Assembly (NCBI RefSeq): GCF_000308415.1
Contig: NZ_BAFS01000014.1
Coordinates: 1 to 54,970 of the forward strand
Direction of reading: 5' to 3'
Length of the DNA: 54,970 nucleotides
Source of the DNA: Nocardia asiatica NBRC 100129
GTDB taxonomy: Bacteria > Actinomycetota > Actinomycetes > Mycobacteriales > Mycobacteriaceae
Part shown: positions 8,978 to 18,541 of the stretch, piece by piece
How the letters are laid out: every line of letters starts with the position of its first letter
How positions within the stretch are numbered: the stretch's first letter is position 1
Translations under genes and position numbers: made by a program
The notes under the pieces: model-generated
Told to the model about the DNA's origin: nothing
The model's database searches: none
Seen by the model: only the letters and a program-made list of their open reading frames with translations

Positions 8978-9553
8978 ATGCGAAAACTTGTCTATTTCGT
9001 CGGTCTCTCCCTCGACGGCTACATCGCGGGCCCGAATGGTGAACTCGACTTCTACCCGCTCTCCGACGAAATGTGGGAATGGCTGCGCGCCGAGTACCCG
9101 GAGACGCTGCCCACCCACGTCCGGCCGCACGTCGGCATCGCCGCGGACGCGCCGAACCGGAAATTCGACACGCTGGTGATGGGCCGGGGCACCTACGACC
9201 CAGCCCTCGCCATCGGCGTGACCAGCCCGTATGCCCATATGAAGCAGTACGTGGTGTCCAGCACGCTCGGCCGGATCGATGACCCGTCCGTCGAACTGGT
9301 CGAGCGCGACCCGGTCGGGCTGGTCCGCGAACTGAAGCAGCAGAGCGGTCTGGACATCTGGCTGGCGGGCGGCGGCAAGTTCGCCGCCGCGCTACTGGAG
9401 GAAATCGATGAACTGGTGATCAAGAGCTACCCGGTTGTCGCGGGCGCCGGCGTGCCCGGTTTCGCGGGCGAGTTCCGTCCGACGCTGTTCCGGCCGACCC
9501 GGCGCGCCGAAGTAGGCGGTGGAGTCCAGGTCAGCTGGTTCACCCGGGCGTGA
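8978..9553 (+). CDS. dihydrofolate reductase / RibD C-terminal family reductase, copy B
   Basis: A 191-residue paralogue of the preceding gene with the same blocks (RKLVYFVGLSLDGYIAGPNG, VMGRGTYDPA, DIWLAGGGKFAAALL). A 48-base stretch (9239-9286) is identical to 8634-8681 in copy A, while flanking coding sequence has diverged. That points to duplication with later gene conversion or strong local constraint. GAAAGG at 8965-8970 precedes the ATG by seven bases. Same inferred regulation and unknown substrate as copy A. Confidence 0.85.
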   Translation: MRKLVYFVGLSLDGYIAGPNGELDFYPLSDEMWEWLRAEYPETLPTHVRPHVGIAADAPNRKFDTLVMGRGTYDPALAIGVTSPYAHMKQYVVSSTLGRIDDPSVELVERDPVGLVRELKQQSGLDIWLAGGGKFAAALLEEIDELVIKSYPVVAGAGVPGFAGEFRPTLFRPTRRAEVGGGVQVSWFTRA

Positions 9554-9644
9554 GCGGGCGCCGGGTCCGCTCGGCCGAGGCGGCTGCGAGACGCTGCTGT
9601 CGTCCGCAGGCCGCCGCCCCCGGGCGGGAATCGACCGGACCGGG

Positions 9645-10058
9645 TCAGCCCGCGTCGGTGAGAAACGACAACCGCACCTGCCGGTCGGGGTTGTCGACGT
9701 TGAGATCCACCAGCGCGATCGACTGCCAGGTGCCCAGCGCGAGTCTGCCGCCCAGCACCGGGACCGTCGCGTACGGCGCGATCAGCGCGGGCATCACATG
9801 CGAGCGCCCGTGTCCGCGGGAGCCGTGGGCGTGCCGCCACCGGTCGTCGGCGGGCAGTAGATCGCGCAGTGCGGCCAGCAGGTCGTCGTCGCTGCGCGCG
9901 CCGAGTTCCATGATCGCGATCCCGGCGGTGGCATGCGGCACGAAGACGTGCAGCAGCCCGTCGCCGCCCGCCGAGCGCACGAAGGTCGCGCATTGCGGCG
10001 TGATGTCCTGTACCACTTCACCGTGGCCCGTCCGCACCTCGAGCAGCGTGCTCTTCAT
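9645..10058 (-). CDS. YjbQ / UPF0047 family protein
   Basis: With the ATG at 10058 the protein has 137 residues. Diagnostic blocks are LLHVFVPHATAGIAIMELGA and LGTWQSIALVDLNVDNPDRQVRLSFL, typical of YjbQ. Family members have weak thiamine-phosphate synthase activity in E. coli tests, but the physiological role is unsettled. The in-frame extension to 10133 looks non-coding. It converges on the reductase pair and is divergent from lysC. Confidence 0.85.
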   Translation of the reverse strand: MKSTLLEVRTGHGEVVQDITPQCATFVRSAGGDGLLHVFVPHATAGIAIMELGARSDDDLLAALRDLLPADDRWRHAHGSRGHGRSHVMPALIAPYATVPVLGGRLALGTWQSIALVDLNVDNPDRQVRLSFLTDAG

Positions 10059-10221
10059 GCGCCCATCGTCCCCCATCCGGGACGGTGCGCGCGGTGCGAT
10101 CGGGATCGGATGCGGCTGTGGGTTTTTCCACAAGCCGGGTAGGTAGCGGCAAAACCGCTGGCCTCGGCCGGTAGTCTGAATGACTGTTACCAGTTTGTTG
10201 TCGATCTTGGAGGACCCTGTC

Positions 10222-11487
10222 GTGGCTCTCGTGGTTCAGAAGTACGGAGGATCCTCGGTGGCGACCGCCGAGCGGATCCGGCGCGTCGCTGAACGGATCG
10301 TGGAGACCAAGAAGCAGGGCCACGATGTGGTGGTCGTCTGCTCCGCCATGGGCGACACCACCGACGAGTTGCTCGATCTCGCTCAGCAGGTGGCGCCGTC
10401 GCCGCCCGCCCGCGAGATGGACATGCTGCTCACCTCCGGTGAGCGCATCTCCAACGCGCTGGTCGCCATGGCCATCCACTCCCTCGGCGCCGAGGCCCGC
10501 TCGTTCACCGGCTCGCAGGCCGGGGTGATCACCACGGGCGCGCACGGCAACGCGAAGATCATCGACGTCACCCCGGGCCGCGTGCGCGCCGCGCTGGACG
10601 AAGGCCTCGTGGTGCTGGTCGCAGGTTTCCAGGGCGTGAGCCAGGACAGCCGGGACGTCACCACCCTCGGCCGCGGCGGTTCGGACACCACGGCCGTCGC
10701 ACTGGCCGCCGCGCTGGGCGCGGACGTCTGCGAGATCTACACCGACGTGGACGGCGTCTTCACCGCCGACCCGCGGATCGTGCCCGACGCGCAGCGGCTC
10801 GAGCAGGTCTCCTATGAGGAGATGCTGGAACTGGCGGCCTGCGGCGCCAAGGTGCTGATGCTGCGCTGCGTCGAATACGCCCGCCGCTACAACGTGCCCG
10901 TGCATGTGCGCTCGTCCTACACCGACAAGCAGGGCACCTACGTTTACGGATCGATGGAGGACATCCCCTTGGAGCAAGCAATCCTCACTGGCGTCGCGCA
11001 CGACCGCAGCGAGGCCAAGGTGACCGTGGTCGGGCTGCCGGACGAACCGGGTTATGCCGCCAAGGTGTTCCGCGCCGTGGCCGACGCCGAGATCAACATC
11101 GACATGGTCCTGCAGAACATCTCGAAGATCGAGACCGGCAAGACCGACATCACTTTCACGCTGCCCAAGTCCGAAGGCGCCCGCGCGGTCGAGATGCTGA
11201 CCAAGCGCCAGGCCGAGATCGGCTTCTCGCAGGTGCTCTACGACGACCACATCGGCAAGGTGTCGCTGGTCGGCGCGGGTATGAAGAGCCACCCCGGCGT
11301 CACCGCCACCTTCTGTGAGGCGCTGGCCAACGCGGGTGTGAACATCGACCTCATCTCCACCTCGGAGATCCGGATCTCCGTGCTGGTCAAGGACACCGAG
11401 CTGGACGAGGCGGTCCAGGTGCTGCACAAGGCGTTCGACCTCGGCGGCGACGAGGTCGCGGTGGTCCACGCCGGAACGGGGCGATAG
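10222..11487 (+). CDS. lysC: aspartate kinase
   Basis: A 421-residue aspartokinase that phosphorylates L-aspartate, the first step toward lysine, threonine, methionine and diaminopimelate. The kinase domain begins [16 protein letters not shown] and includes [19 protein letters not shown] and the [14 protein letters not shown] block. Two ACT domains occupy about 265-421 and give feedback control. The GTG at 10222 follows GGAGGA at 10209-10214. An in-frame ATG at 10954 (residue 245, before EDIPLEQA) matches the internal start used in related actinobacteria and Bacillus to make a separate beta subunit, so an alpha2beta2 enzyme is likely. asd follows after three bases. Confidence 0.95.
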   Translation: MALVVQKYGGSSVATAERIRRVAERIVETKKQGHDVVVVCSAMGDTTDELLDLAQQVAPSPPAREMDMLLTSGERISNALVAMAIHSLGAEARSFTGSQAGVITTGAHGNAKIIDVTPGRVRAALDEGLVVLVAGFQGVSQDSRDVTTLGRGGSDTTAVALAAALGADVCEIYTDVDGVFTADPRIVPDAQRLEQVSYEEMLELAACGAKVLMLRCVEYARRYNVPVHVRSSYTDKQGTYVYGSMEDIPLEQAILTGVAHDRSEAKVTVVGLPDEPGYAAKVFRAVADAEINIDMVLQNISKIETGKTDITFTLPKSEGARAVEMLTKRQAEIGFSQVLYDDHIGKVSLVGAGMKSHPGVTATFCEALANAGVNIDLISTSEIRISVLVKDTELDEAVQVLHKAFDLGGDEVAVVHAGTGR

Positions 11488-12525
<1,038 letters not shown>

Positions 12526-12538
12526 GGACTTCCCCCTT

Positions 12539-12571
12539 CGAACGGGCCGCGGGATTCCCGCGGCCCGTTCG
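12539..12571 (+). terminator. lysC-asd operon terminator
   Basis: A perfect 15-base inverted repeat (12539-12553 and 12557-12571) with a 3-base loop, just after the asd stop. There is no T-run. It separates the operon from the toxin-antitoxin pair. Confidence 0.8.
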
Positions 12572-12638
12572 CCATTCCCGGACCAGGGAAGGCGCGCGCG
12601 GGCCGTCTGGCGGAACGCTGAGCGGACGGGCCGAAAGA

Positions 12639-12660
12639 GTGGTACCATATATCGTACTAC
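12639..12660. promoter_or_regulatory. palindromic operator/promoter of yefM-yoeB
   Basis: A 22-base imperfect palindrome centred on ATATAT, with GTAC in each arm, matching at 18 of 22 positions. It lies 16 bases before the antitoxin start codon and would cover the -10 region. YefM-YoeB complexes elsewhere repress their own promoter by binding palindromes with GTAC-type cores, so this is the expected autoregulatory site. Confidence 0.6.
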
Positions 12661-12675
12661 TGGCTGGGAGGAATC

Positions 12676-12924
12676 ATGGCTGCGGCGATTACCGCGAGCG
12701 AAGCGCGGAAGAATCTCTTCCCCCTGGTCAGGAAGGTCAACGAGGATCACGACACGATCGAGATCGTGTCGAAAGGGGGGAACGCTGTGCTGATGTCCAA
12801 AGAAGATTACGACTCGCTGATGACAACCGTTGAGTTGTTGAGCGGGCGCGACGGGGCTCGCCTACGCCGATCGATTCAGGAGCTGGAAGGTGGGGGCGGC
12901 GTCGAACGCGACCTCATCGAATGA
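12676..12924 (+). CDS. yefM: YefM (Phd/YefM family) antitoxin
   Basis: An 82-residue antitoxin. The N-terminal DNA-binding part reads ITASEARKNLFPLVRKVNEDHDTIEIVSKGGNAVLMSKEDYDSL, the standard Phd/YefM core; the C-terminal acidic tail would wrap the toxin. GGGAGG at 12665-12670 precedes the ATG. The stop overlaps the toxin start by four bases (ATGA), giving translational coupling. The GC content falls below that of neighbouring housekeeping genes, fitting acquisition by transfer. Confidence 0.92.
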   Translation: MAAAITASEARKNLFPLVRKVNEDHDTIEIVSKGGNAVLMSKEDYDSLMTTVELLSGRDGARLRRSIQELEGGGGVERDLIE

Positions 12925-13178
12925 AGGTCGTTTTCTCCGAGTCCGCTTGGGATGAATACTCGGCGTGGCTGCAGCGCGACCGGTTTGTGCTGAAGAAGGT
13001 CAATGTCCTGATCAAAGCGATCCTGACCGATCCCTTCGAAGGCATCGGTAAGCCCGAGCCGTTGAAGCATGACCTGGCGGGGTACTGGTCACGTCGGATC
13101 ACGCAGGAACATCGCATCGTGTATCGGGTTGTGGACGATGCGCTTTGGATTGCCAAGGTCGGCAAGCACTACGACTGA
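12921..13178 (+). CDS. yoeB: YoeB (Txe/YoeB family) mRNA interferase toxin
   Basis: An 85-residue RelE-fold toxin that would cleave mRNA on the ribosome. The residues known to be catalytic in E. coli YoeB are at the same positions: Glu46 (KPEPLKH), Arg65 (EHRIVY), His83 and Tyr84 near the C-terminus. FSESAWDEYSAWLQ at the start and SRRITQEHR also match closely. The toxin therefore appears intact. It follows its antitoxin in a four-base overlap. Confidence 0.93.
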   Translation: MKVVFSESAWDEYSAWLQRDRFVLKKVNVLIKAILTDPFEGIGKPEPLKHDLAGYWSRRITQEHRIVYRVVDDALWIAKVGKHYD

Positions 13179-13237
13179 TCTGTCCCGGCCGGGAAATCGC
13201 CTGGCTCGGCGGACGGCGCGGCTGTTAGCCTGCGCCG

Positions 13238-14161
13238 ATGGCTCATCCTTATCCTCAGGTGTATCTCGGCGACCGGATCGTGGCGGCGGACGCTGCCACG
13301 GTGAGCGTCGCATCGTCGGCGGTGCTGTACGGGCTCAGCGTCTACACCGTCTTCCCGGTGCACGTGGATGGGGCAGCGCGGACGGCATTCCGTTTGGACG
13401 ACCATTTCCGCAGGCTCGAGGAGTCCTGCAAGATCATCGGGATCGACCGGTTCGCTTCGGAATGGGATTTCGAGCGGTTCCGTGCGGCCGTCGTGGAACT
13501 GATCGCGGCGAACGCCCCGAGCGAGGACGTCTTCGTGCGGGCGACGGTGCACGTGGTCGAGTCGATTCCGGGCACCCGGGTGCGGGGCTGTGCGATCCAG
13601 GTCAGCATTTTCGTCTACGACGCGGTGCCGATCGTCCCGCAGGACGGCATGCGTCTGAAGTCCAGCCCTTGGCGGCGCATTCCCGACAACGCGATTCCCT
13701 CCCGCGCCAAAGTCAACGGGGCGTATGTGAATTCGGTGCTGGCCAAACAGGACGCGATCGACAGCGGCTACGACGATTGCGTTTTCCTCGACGGGAACGG
13801 GCACGTCTGCGAACTCAGCGCGGCGAACATCTTCCTGGTCCGCAACGGCACGCTGATCACCCCGGACGTCTCCTGCGACATCCTCGACGGCATCAATCGC
13901 AGGACCGTGCTCACCCTGGCGGCCGAAGACGGCATCCCGGTGGTGGAACGCACCGTCGACCTCACCGAGTTGTACATCGCCGACGAAGTCTTCGTGACCG
14001 GAACGTCGGCAGGCGCGGCGCCGGTCGTCGAGGTGGACGGCCGCGTGGTCGCGAACGGTGTGCCCGGCCCGATCTCCCAGGCGCTGCGCAAACGTCATAG
14101 CGCGGCACTGCGCTCCGACAGCGTGCACGGCTGGGTCACGAACTTGTCCACCGCCCGTTAG
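13238..14161 (+). CDS. class IV PLP aminotransferase (branched-chain aminotransferase-like)
   Basis: A 307-residue fold type IV PLP enzyme. The cofactor lysine is Lys158 in SRAKVNGAYVNS. Other family blocks are GYDDCVFLDGNGHVCELSAANIFLVRNG and DGINRRTVLTLAAEDG, and the glycine-rich GTSAGAAPVVEVDGR near the C-terminus. Candidates are a branched-chain amino-acid aminotransferase or a D-amino-acid / aminodeoxychorismate lyase relative; the EVFVTGTSAGAAPV block favours the branched-chain type. It is monocistronic, 59 bases after the toxin gene. Confidence 0.85.
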   Translation: MAHPYPQVYLGDRIVAADAATVSVASSAVLYGLSVYTVFPVHVDGAARTAFRLDDHFRRLEESCKIIGIDRFASEWDFERFRAAVVELIAANAPSEDVFVRATVHVVESIPGTRVRGCAIQVSIFVYDAVPIVPQDGMRLKSSPWRRIPDNAIPSRAKVNGAYVNSVLAKQDAIDSGYDDCVFLDGNGHVCELSAANIFLVRNGTLITPDVSCDILDGINRRTVLTLAAEDGIPVVERTVDLTELYIADEVFVTGTSAGAAPVVEVDGRVVANGVPGPISQALRKRHSAALRSDSVHGWVTNLSTAR

Positions 14162-14176
14162 TGCACGCAGCCTCGC

Positions 14177-15526
14177 TCAGCGGATGCCCGGGGTGCGCGG
14201 GTCGGTACCGAGGCAGGCGATGATCGCGCAACCCGGCGGGGTATCCGCGAACGGCGGTGCGAGCGGCTGGTTCAGGCACGAGAAGACATTGCAGCCCGGA
14301 TAGGCAGCGGGGCCGATGCCGAACACCGCGATCAGGATGTCCGTGTCGACGAAGCGCCGCGGGTCCAGCCGCAAGGGCGGTTCGACGTACGGGCCCGGGT
14401 CGGGCACCGGCCGGTCGTAGAACGCGTCGAACACCTTGCGGAAGAATTCGTAAGGCAATTCCTGCGTGTTCTGCACGACTCCGGAAACGCCCTGGCCGCT
14501 GCGGTTGCCGAAGACGCCGGTCCACACCACCGTCAGATCCAGACTCGGAATGACGAAGACGTTCTGCAACCCGAGCCCCGCCATCGCGTACACGTCGTCG
14601 GGCAGGTAGTCCGCGATCTCGGCGCAACCGCTGCCGAGCCAGAACAGGTATCCGTAGCACTCGTTCGCAGGCGAGGGCGTGCGTGCCTTCCGCAGGTAGT
14701 CGAGGGAGACGATCTGCTGTTCGCCCCACCGTCCGTCGTTGCTCACCAGCAGACCCAGCTTCGCGAAGTCGTTCGGCGGGATCATCAGGTGCGCGTAGCC
14801 GTAGGTGTGCCCGGAGCGGTCGCGGGCCCAGTAGTAGTCGCCGCGGAGAATGCCGAGCGGAGCGAACAATTCGCGCTGCGCGAACTGTTGCAGAGGTTCG
14901 CCGACGGCCAGTTCCAGCACGTAGGCCAGCAGGTCGACGTTGCGCTGGCTGTAGGTGAAGACGGTGCCGGGCGGATTGTCCAGCGGCACGCCGAGCGCCT
15001 GCACCGGGCTGTCCGGGTCGATCGGGATCACGCCGGTGACACCCTCGGTCAGCACGCCCACCCGCATGCCGGAGGTCTCGGTGAGCAGGTTCTCGACGGT
15101 GATCGACCGGTGTTCCGCGTCACCGAGGCCCGCGGGCAGGTAGCGGTCGATCGGTGCGCCGAGGTCGAGCTTGCCCTGATCCCAGGCGATTCCGGCCAGC
15201 AAGGAGACGACGCTCTTGGTCGAACTCCAGATGTTCCACGCCACATCGCCGGTCTGGTCGTTCGTCAGCCCCTCGCCGATCAGGCAGTTGTGCCGGAACA
15301 CCTGCACGTTGAAGCGGTTTCGTCCGGCCGCGAGCGTCATCGCGTCTCGCAGCTTCGCGGAATCCAGCCCGACCTGTTCCGGCGCCGCCCGCTCCAGGTC
15401 ACGACCTGAAGTGACGGCGCACCGCACCTGATCGCCGGGCGCGGCGACCGCATGCGGGGCGAAGAGATTGCCCGCCACCAGCGAAACCGCCGCGATTCCC
15501 GCCAGGAATCCACCGAAACGCCCCAT
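14177..15526 (-). CDS. secreted serine hydrolase, beta-lactamase/esterase family
   Basis: With the ATG at 15526 the protein has 449 residues and a clear Sec signal peptide ending near AVAAP (27-30). The beta-lactamase-fold nucleophile motif SxxK is SSTK at 101-104, and a YSQ tyrosine motif follows in FTYSQRNVDLLAYVLELAVGEPL. Members include class C beta-lactamase-like esterases and D-peptidases. The C-terminal 70 residues carry extra Cys residues (CNVFSCLNQ, CAIIAC) that may form disulfides outside the membrane. The long in-frame extension to 15847 is rejected because it lacks signal or coding character. Confidence 0.8.
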   Translation of the reverse strand: MGRFGGFLAGIAAVSLVAGNLFAPHAVAAPGDQVRCAVTSGRDLERAAPEQVGLDSAKLRDAMTLAAGRNRFNVQVFRHNCLIGEGLTNDQTGDVAWNIWSSTKSVVSLLAGIAWDQGKLDLGAPIDRYLPAGLGDAEHRSITVENLLTETSGMRVGVLTEGVTGVIPIDPDSPVQALGVPLDNPPGTVFTYSQRNVDLLAYVLELAVGEPLQQFAQRELFAPLGILRGDYYWARDRSGHTYGYAHLMIPPNDFAKLGLLVSNDGRWGEQQIVSLDYLRKARTPSPANECYGYLFWLGSGCAEIADYLPDDVYAMAGLGLQNVFVIPSLDLTVVWTGVFGNRSGQGVSGVVQNTQELPYEFFRKVFDAFYDRPVPDPGPYVEPPLRLDPRRFVDTDILIAVFGIGPAAYPGCNVFSCLNQPLAPPFADTPPGCAIIACLGTDPRTPGIR

Positions 15527-15728
15527 AGGCAGAAGGCTAGCGTCCTTTCGCCTGTTCAGGCCGTCAACAGGCGGGGGACTGGACGTTCGATCCAGCGCGA
15601 GACGAACGCAGGCCGGGCTGCTCGTCGAGTCGTCATGCGCGGGAAGCGGTCGCGCGGGACGAGTCGACCGGCGTCCGCGCCGGCGCGCTGTCGAGTGGTA
15701 AGCGCAATGTGGTTGGTGGACTTCGGCG

Positions 15729-16970
15729 TCATCGGCGGTAACGCCTACCCAGTGCGTATACCGCCGCGCCGAGTGCGAGCGCGCCGAGCCCCGCGAGGAC
15801 GGAGCCGAGGGGCAGGGAGAACCCGACGACCACGCAACCCACCGCACCGACCACGGGTATCCACCGGGGCGGGCGATTCTCCTCGGCGGTCAGCGTGGCG
15901 GCGCAGAGGTTGGCGATCAGGTAGTAGAAGAGCACGGTGAACGAGGAGAATCCGATGGCCGCGCGCAGATCGAAGAGTGCGGCGACCACGGCGACGATCG
16001 CTCCTACCACCAGTTCGGCGCGATGCGGCACGCCGAACCGCGGATGCACGGCGGCGAGCGCGCCGGGCAGATAGCGGTCCCGTGCCATGGCGAGCACCGT
16101 GCGCGATACGCCAAGGACCAATGCGAGCAGCGATCCGGCCGCCGCGAGCACCGCGCCGATCCGCACCACCGGGGCGGCCGCGGGAACGCCCGCCGCGCTC
16201 ACCATTCGCGCCAGTGGGTCGGTGGCCTGGGCCAGCCCGGCCGAGCCGAGCACGCTCAGCGTCGCGACCGCCACCAGCGTGTAGACCGCGAGGGCGATGG
16301 CGAGCGCGACCATGACGGCACGGGGAATGGTGCGGTGCGGTTCGCGCACCTCCTCACCGAGCGTGGCGATGCGGGCGTATCCCGCGAACGCGAAGAACAG
16401 CAATCCCGCCGCGGTGAGCACGTCAAGCAGACCGATCCGGTCGGGCAAGACCGTTGCCGCCGTGTGCGTTCCGGTCAGGCCGATCACGATCACCACGGCC
16501 AGCACCGCGAGCACCAGCGCGACGATCACCCGCGTGGCGAACGCCGACTTCTGCACGCCGGTGTAGTTCACGGCGGTGATCCCCACCACTGTCCCGACCG
16601 CCACGGCATGTGCCTGTTCGGGCCAGGCATAGCTACCGACGGTGAGCGCCATCGCCGCGCACGAGGCCGTCTTCCCGGCGACGAATCCCCACCCGGCGAG
16701 ATATCCCCAGAACGGTCCCAGCCGCTCTCGTCCGTACACATACGTCCCACCGGATACGGGATATAGCGCCGCCAGCCGCGCCGACGACATCGCGTTGCAG
16801 TACGCCAGCAGCGCTGCCACCGCGAGCGCCACCAGCAACCAGCTTCCGGCCGAAGCCGCCGCAGGCGCCAGCGCCGCGAAAATTCCCGCCCCCACCATCG
16901 CCCCCAACCCGATGACAACCGAATCGGTGAGCCCGAGCCTGCGGTGCAACGTTCCGTCCTGCGACGCCAT
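15729..16970 (-). CDS. APC superfamily amino-acid permease
   Basis: From the ATG at 16970 the protein has 413 residues. It opens with LGLTDSVVIGLGAMVGAGIFAAL, the APC hallmark in helix 1, and continues with about eleven to twelve hydrophobic helices. The TLGEEVREPHRTIPRAV loop after helix 6 is also diagnostic. It should import an amino acid or polyamine by proton symport. The start was set here because upstream in-frame sequence (to 17489) belongs to the opposite-strand gene; a second ATG at 16979 is possible. Confidence 0.85.
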   Translation of the reverse strand: MASQDGTLHRRLGLTDSVVIGLGAMVGAGIFAALAPAAASAGSWLLVALAVAALLAYCNAMSSARLAALYPVSGGTYVYGRERLGPFWGYLAGWGFVAGKTASCAAMALTVGSYAWPEQAHAVAVGTVVGITAVNYTGVQKSAFATRVIVALVLAVLAVVIVIGLTGTHTAATVLPDRIGLLDVLTAAGLLFFAFAGYARIATLGEEVREPHRTIPRAVMVALAIALAVYTLVAVATLSVLGSAGLAQATDPLARMVSAAGVPAAAPVVRIGAVLAAAGSLLALVLGVSRTVLAMARDRYLPGALAAVHPRFGVPHRAELVVGAIVAVVAALFDLRAAIGFSSFTVLFYYLIANLCAATLTAEENRPPRWIPVVGAVGCVVVGFSLPLGSVLAGLGALALGAAVYALGRRYRR

Positions 16971-17048
16971 ATGACGCATCCTCCCGCACCATTCCCGCCG
17001 CCGCAGCGCAGGTACGAGTCGGCCCAGCCGACTGCGTACGCTTTTCGA

Positions 17049-17516
17049 GTGTTCGTGTGTGACGGACTGTGCACTCGACCTCTCGATACGACTGAACTCC
17101 GCACCTTCCTGCGGGAATGCTTCGGCGTCCCCGGGCAGGACATCTTCGTCAGCAGCAACGACCTGGTGGACGCGGCGCTTCGAGACGACCACCGGGACAG
17201 CCCCTTCACGGTCTTCTGCACACACGGTCGAGTCGGTGGAGATTTCGCGGCGACGTTCTCGATCAGTGCCGATGCCGCGTCGCCGGAGAAGGGCGCGATG
17301 GACGGTCCGGAGTTCGTCGCCCTGCTCGCGGCGCGATATGCCGCCGATGTCCTCTGTAGCTTCGGTGCCGAGCCACAGCCGTGGTTGTGGACCCTGACCC
17401 GCCCCGATGGCACAAGCGTGCTGGTCCATCTCACCGAGCGCTGCAACGGCGCCGACGACGATCCGGTGTGCCCCTGTGACTACACACACAGCGTTGTCAT
17501 TTATGCCGACTCATAG
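17049..17516 (+). CDS. hypothetical Cys-rich cytoplasmic protein
   Basis: Not recognised. From the GTG at 17049 it has 155 residues, beginning FVCDGLCTRPLDTTELRTFLRECFGVPGQDIFV. It has no signal peptide or membrane helix. Cys residues are scattered and the C-terminus holds CNGADDDPVCPCDYTHSVVIY, which could bind a metal. Codon use is GC3-rich and typical of real genes. An ATG at 16971 directly abuts the divergent permease start and would add a Pro-rich lead; the GTG is preferred because that lead lacks conserved character, but this is uncertain. Confidence 0.6.
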   Translation: MFVCDGLCTRPLDTTELRTFLRECFGVPGQDIFVSSNDLVDAALRDDHRDSPFTVFCTHGRVGGDFAATFSISADAASPEKGAMDGPEFVALLAARYAADVLCSFGAEPQPWLWTLTRPDGTSVLVHLTERCNGADDDPVCPCDYTHSVVIYADS

Positions 17517-17623
17517 CCGACGCCTTGCTCACACCAGCCGCACCTGGCCGCGCGAAAACGCGAGGAGCCCTCGACCAGGTTCCCTCGGGCCTGACCGGCG
17601 TACTGGTTGCGGGAGAAATGACA

Positions 17624-17658
17624 GCGCCGCCGGGTTCGCGAGGAACCCGGCGGCGCTG
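17624..17658. terminator. strong intergenic hairpin
   Basis: Arms 17624-17637 and 17645-17658 form a perfect 14-base stem with a 7-base loop, about 110 bases after the hypothetical gene. No T-run follows. It marks the start of a 538-base gap that also holds a tandem repeat and the furA promoter. Confidence 0.55.
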
Positions 17659-17691
17659 CGAGCTCGGACACCGTGCGGTGTCGCAACCGTG

Positions 17692-17868
17692 GTCGACGTC
17701 CCACAAGCGCCTCTCGGCGGGTGGTCGCTCGTAGCGACGAGGGGTGCGGCCCGGGGTTGTCCGGACGCCGACGCGGGGGTGTCGACGTCCCACAAGCGCC
17801 TCTCGGCGGGTGGTCGCTCGTAGCGACAAGGGGTGCGGCCCGGGGCTGTCCGGACGCCGACAGGGGGT
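17692..17868. repeat. 89-bp tandem direct repeat, two copies
   Basis: Copy 1 spans 17692-17780 and copy 2 spans 17781-17868. They differ at only a few positions. Each begins GTCGACGTCCCACAAGCG and contains a small GTCGCT-CGT-AGCGAC hairpin. No open reading frame with coding character covers them, and the repeat does not resemble an insertion-sequence end or a CRISPR unit. Confidence 0.8.
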
Positions 17869-17992
17869 TCAACCACGAGTCCTCGCAACGTATTCCGGCC
17901 CAAATTTGTGACGCTCGACACAGGCATGCGGCCAGGCTGGTGTCGCGAAAGGTATGTCGCGGCCGGTAGACGCGACTTTTGGCGCGGTCGAG

Positions 17993-18048
17993 TTTTCTTG
18001 ATTGATTCCAGATTATTTTCTTGACTTATTCCAGAAAAGGGTCAGAAT
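17993..18048 (+). promoter_or_regulatory. furA promoter with AT-rich direct-repeat operator
   Basis: Two 20-base direct repeats, 17993-18012 and 18016-18035, share 18 bases (TTTTCTTGA...ATTCCAGA) and start 23 bases apart. They are strikingly AT-rich for this genome. The second contains a -35-like TTGACT (18021-18026); a -10-like CAGAAT (18043-18048) ends six bases before the furA ATG, implying a leaderless transcript. Mycobacterial FurA binds an AT-rich element at the same place, so autoregulation is likely. Confidence 0.65.
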
Positions 18049-18054
18049 CGAAGC

Positions 18055-18480
18055 ATGCACACCAACGGCGCCGCCCCACGCGAGTGGCTGCGAGCAGCGG
18101 GTCTGCGGGTCACCGCCCCGCGCATCGCCGTGTTGAACGCGGTCGCGGCGCGGCCGCACGCGGATGCCGACACGGTGGCCGCCACCGTCCGGGAAGCGCT
18201 GGGCTCGGTGTCGACGCAGGCGGTCTACGACGTCTTGCACGCTTGCGTGCGCGCCGGGATCCTGCGCCGCATCGAGCCGGCGGGCTCGTCCGCGTTGTAC
18301 GAGACCCGGATCGGTGACAACCACCACCACCTGGTGTGCCGAAGCTGCGGCGCGGTCGTCGATGTCGACTGCGCTGTGGGCGCAGCGCCCTGTCTGGACC
18401 CCTCGGACGCGCACGGATTCGTGATCGATGAAGCCGAGGTCGTCTTCTGGGGACTGTGCCCGACGTGCCGTTCCGAGTAG
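18055..18480 (+). CDS. furA: FurA / PerR-like peroxide-sensing Fur family repressor
   Basis: A 141-residue Fur protein. The winged helix is [20 protein letters not shown]...[18 protein letters not shown]. The metal sites include His35, the HHH cluster at 90-92, and Asp103 at the position that is Asp in PerR and Glu in Fur, favouring a peroxide sensor. Structural zinc would be held by Cys95/98 and Cys135/138. The catalase gene follows 61 bases downstream, matching furA-katG of mycobacteria and catR-catA of Streptomyces in logic. Oxidation of the sensor should release the operon. Confidence 0.88.
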   Translation: MHTNGAAPREWLRAAGLRVTAPRIAVLNAVAARPHADADTVAATVREALGSVSTQAVYDVLHACVRAGILRRIEPAGSSALYETRIGDNHHHLVCRSCGAVVDVDCAVGAAPCLDPSDAHGFVIDEAEVVFWGLCPTCRSE

Positions 18481-18541
18481 CGGTCCACCCCTCACGCCCG
18501 GGCAGCCCTCCCGGGACGATGTCCACCAGTCGAGGAGACTC

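Noticed and set aside
10124..10132. TTTTCCACA, one base from a DnaA box
   Set aside because: A single site with no cluster, no AT-rich DUE and no dnaA gene nearby.
17624..17868. CRISPR array
   Set aside because: Only two adjacent copies, no spacers and no cas genes.
17525..17969. Frames covering the 89-bp tandem repeat
   Set aside because: They translate the repeat only and have no start signal; the repeat exists in all frames.
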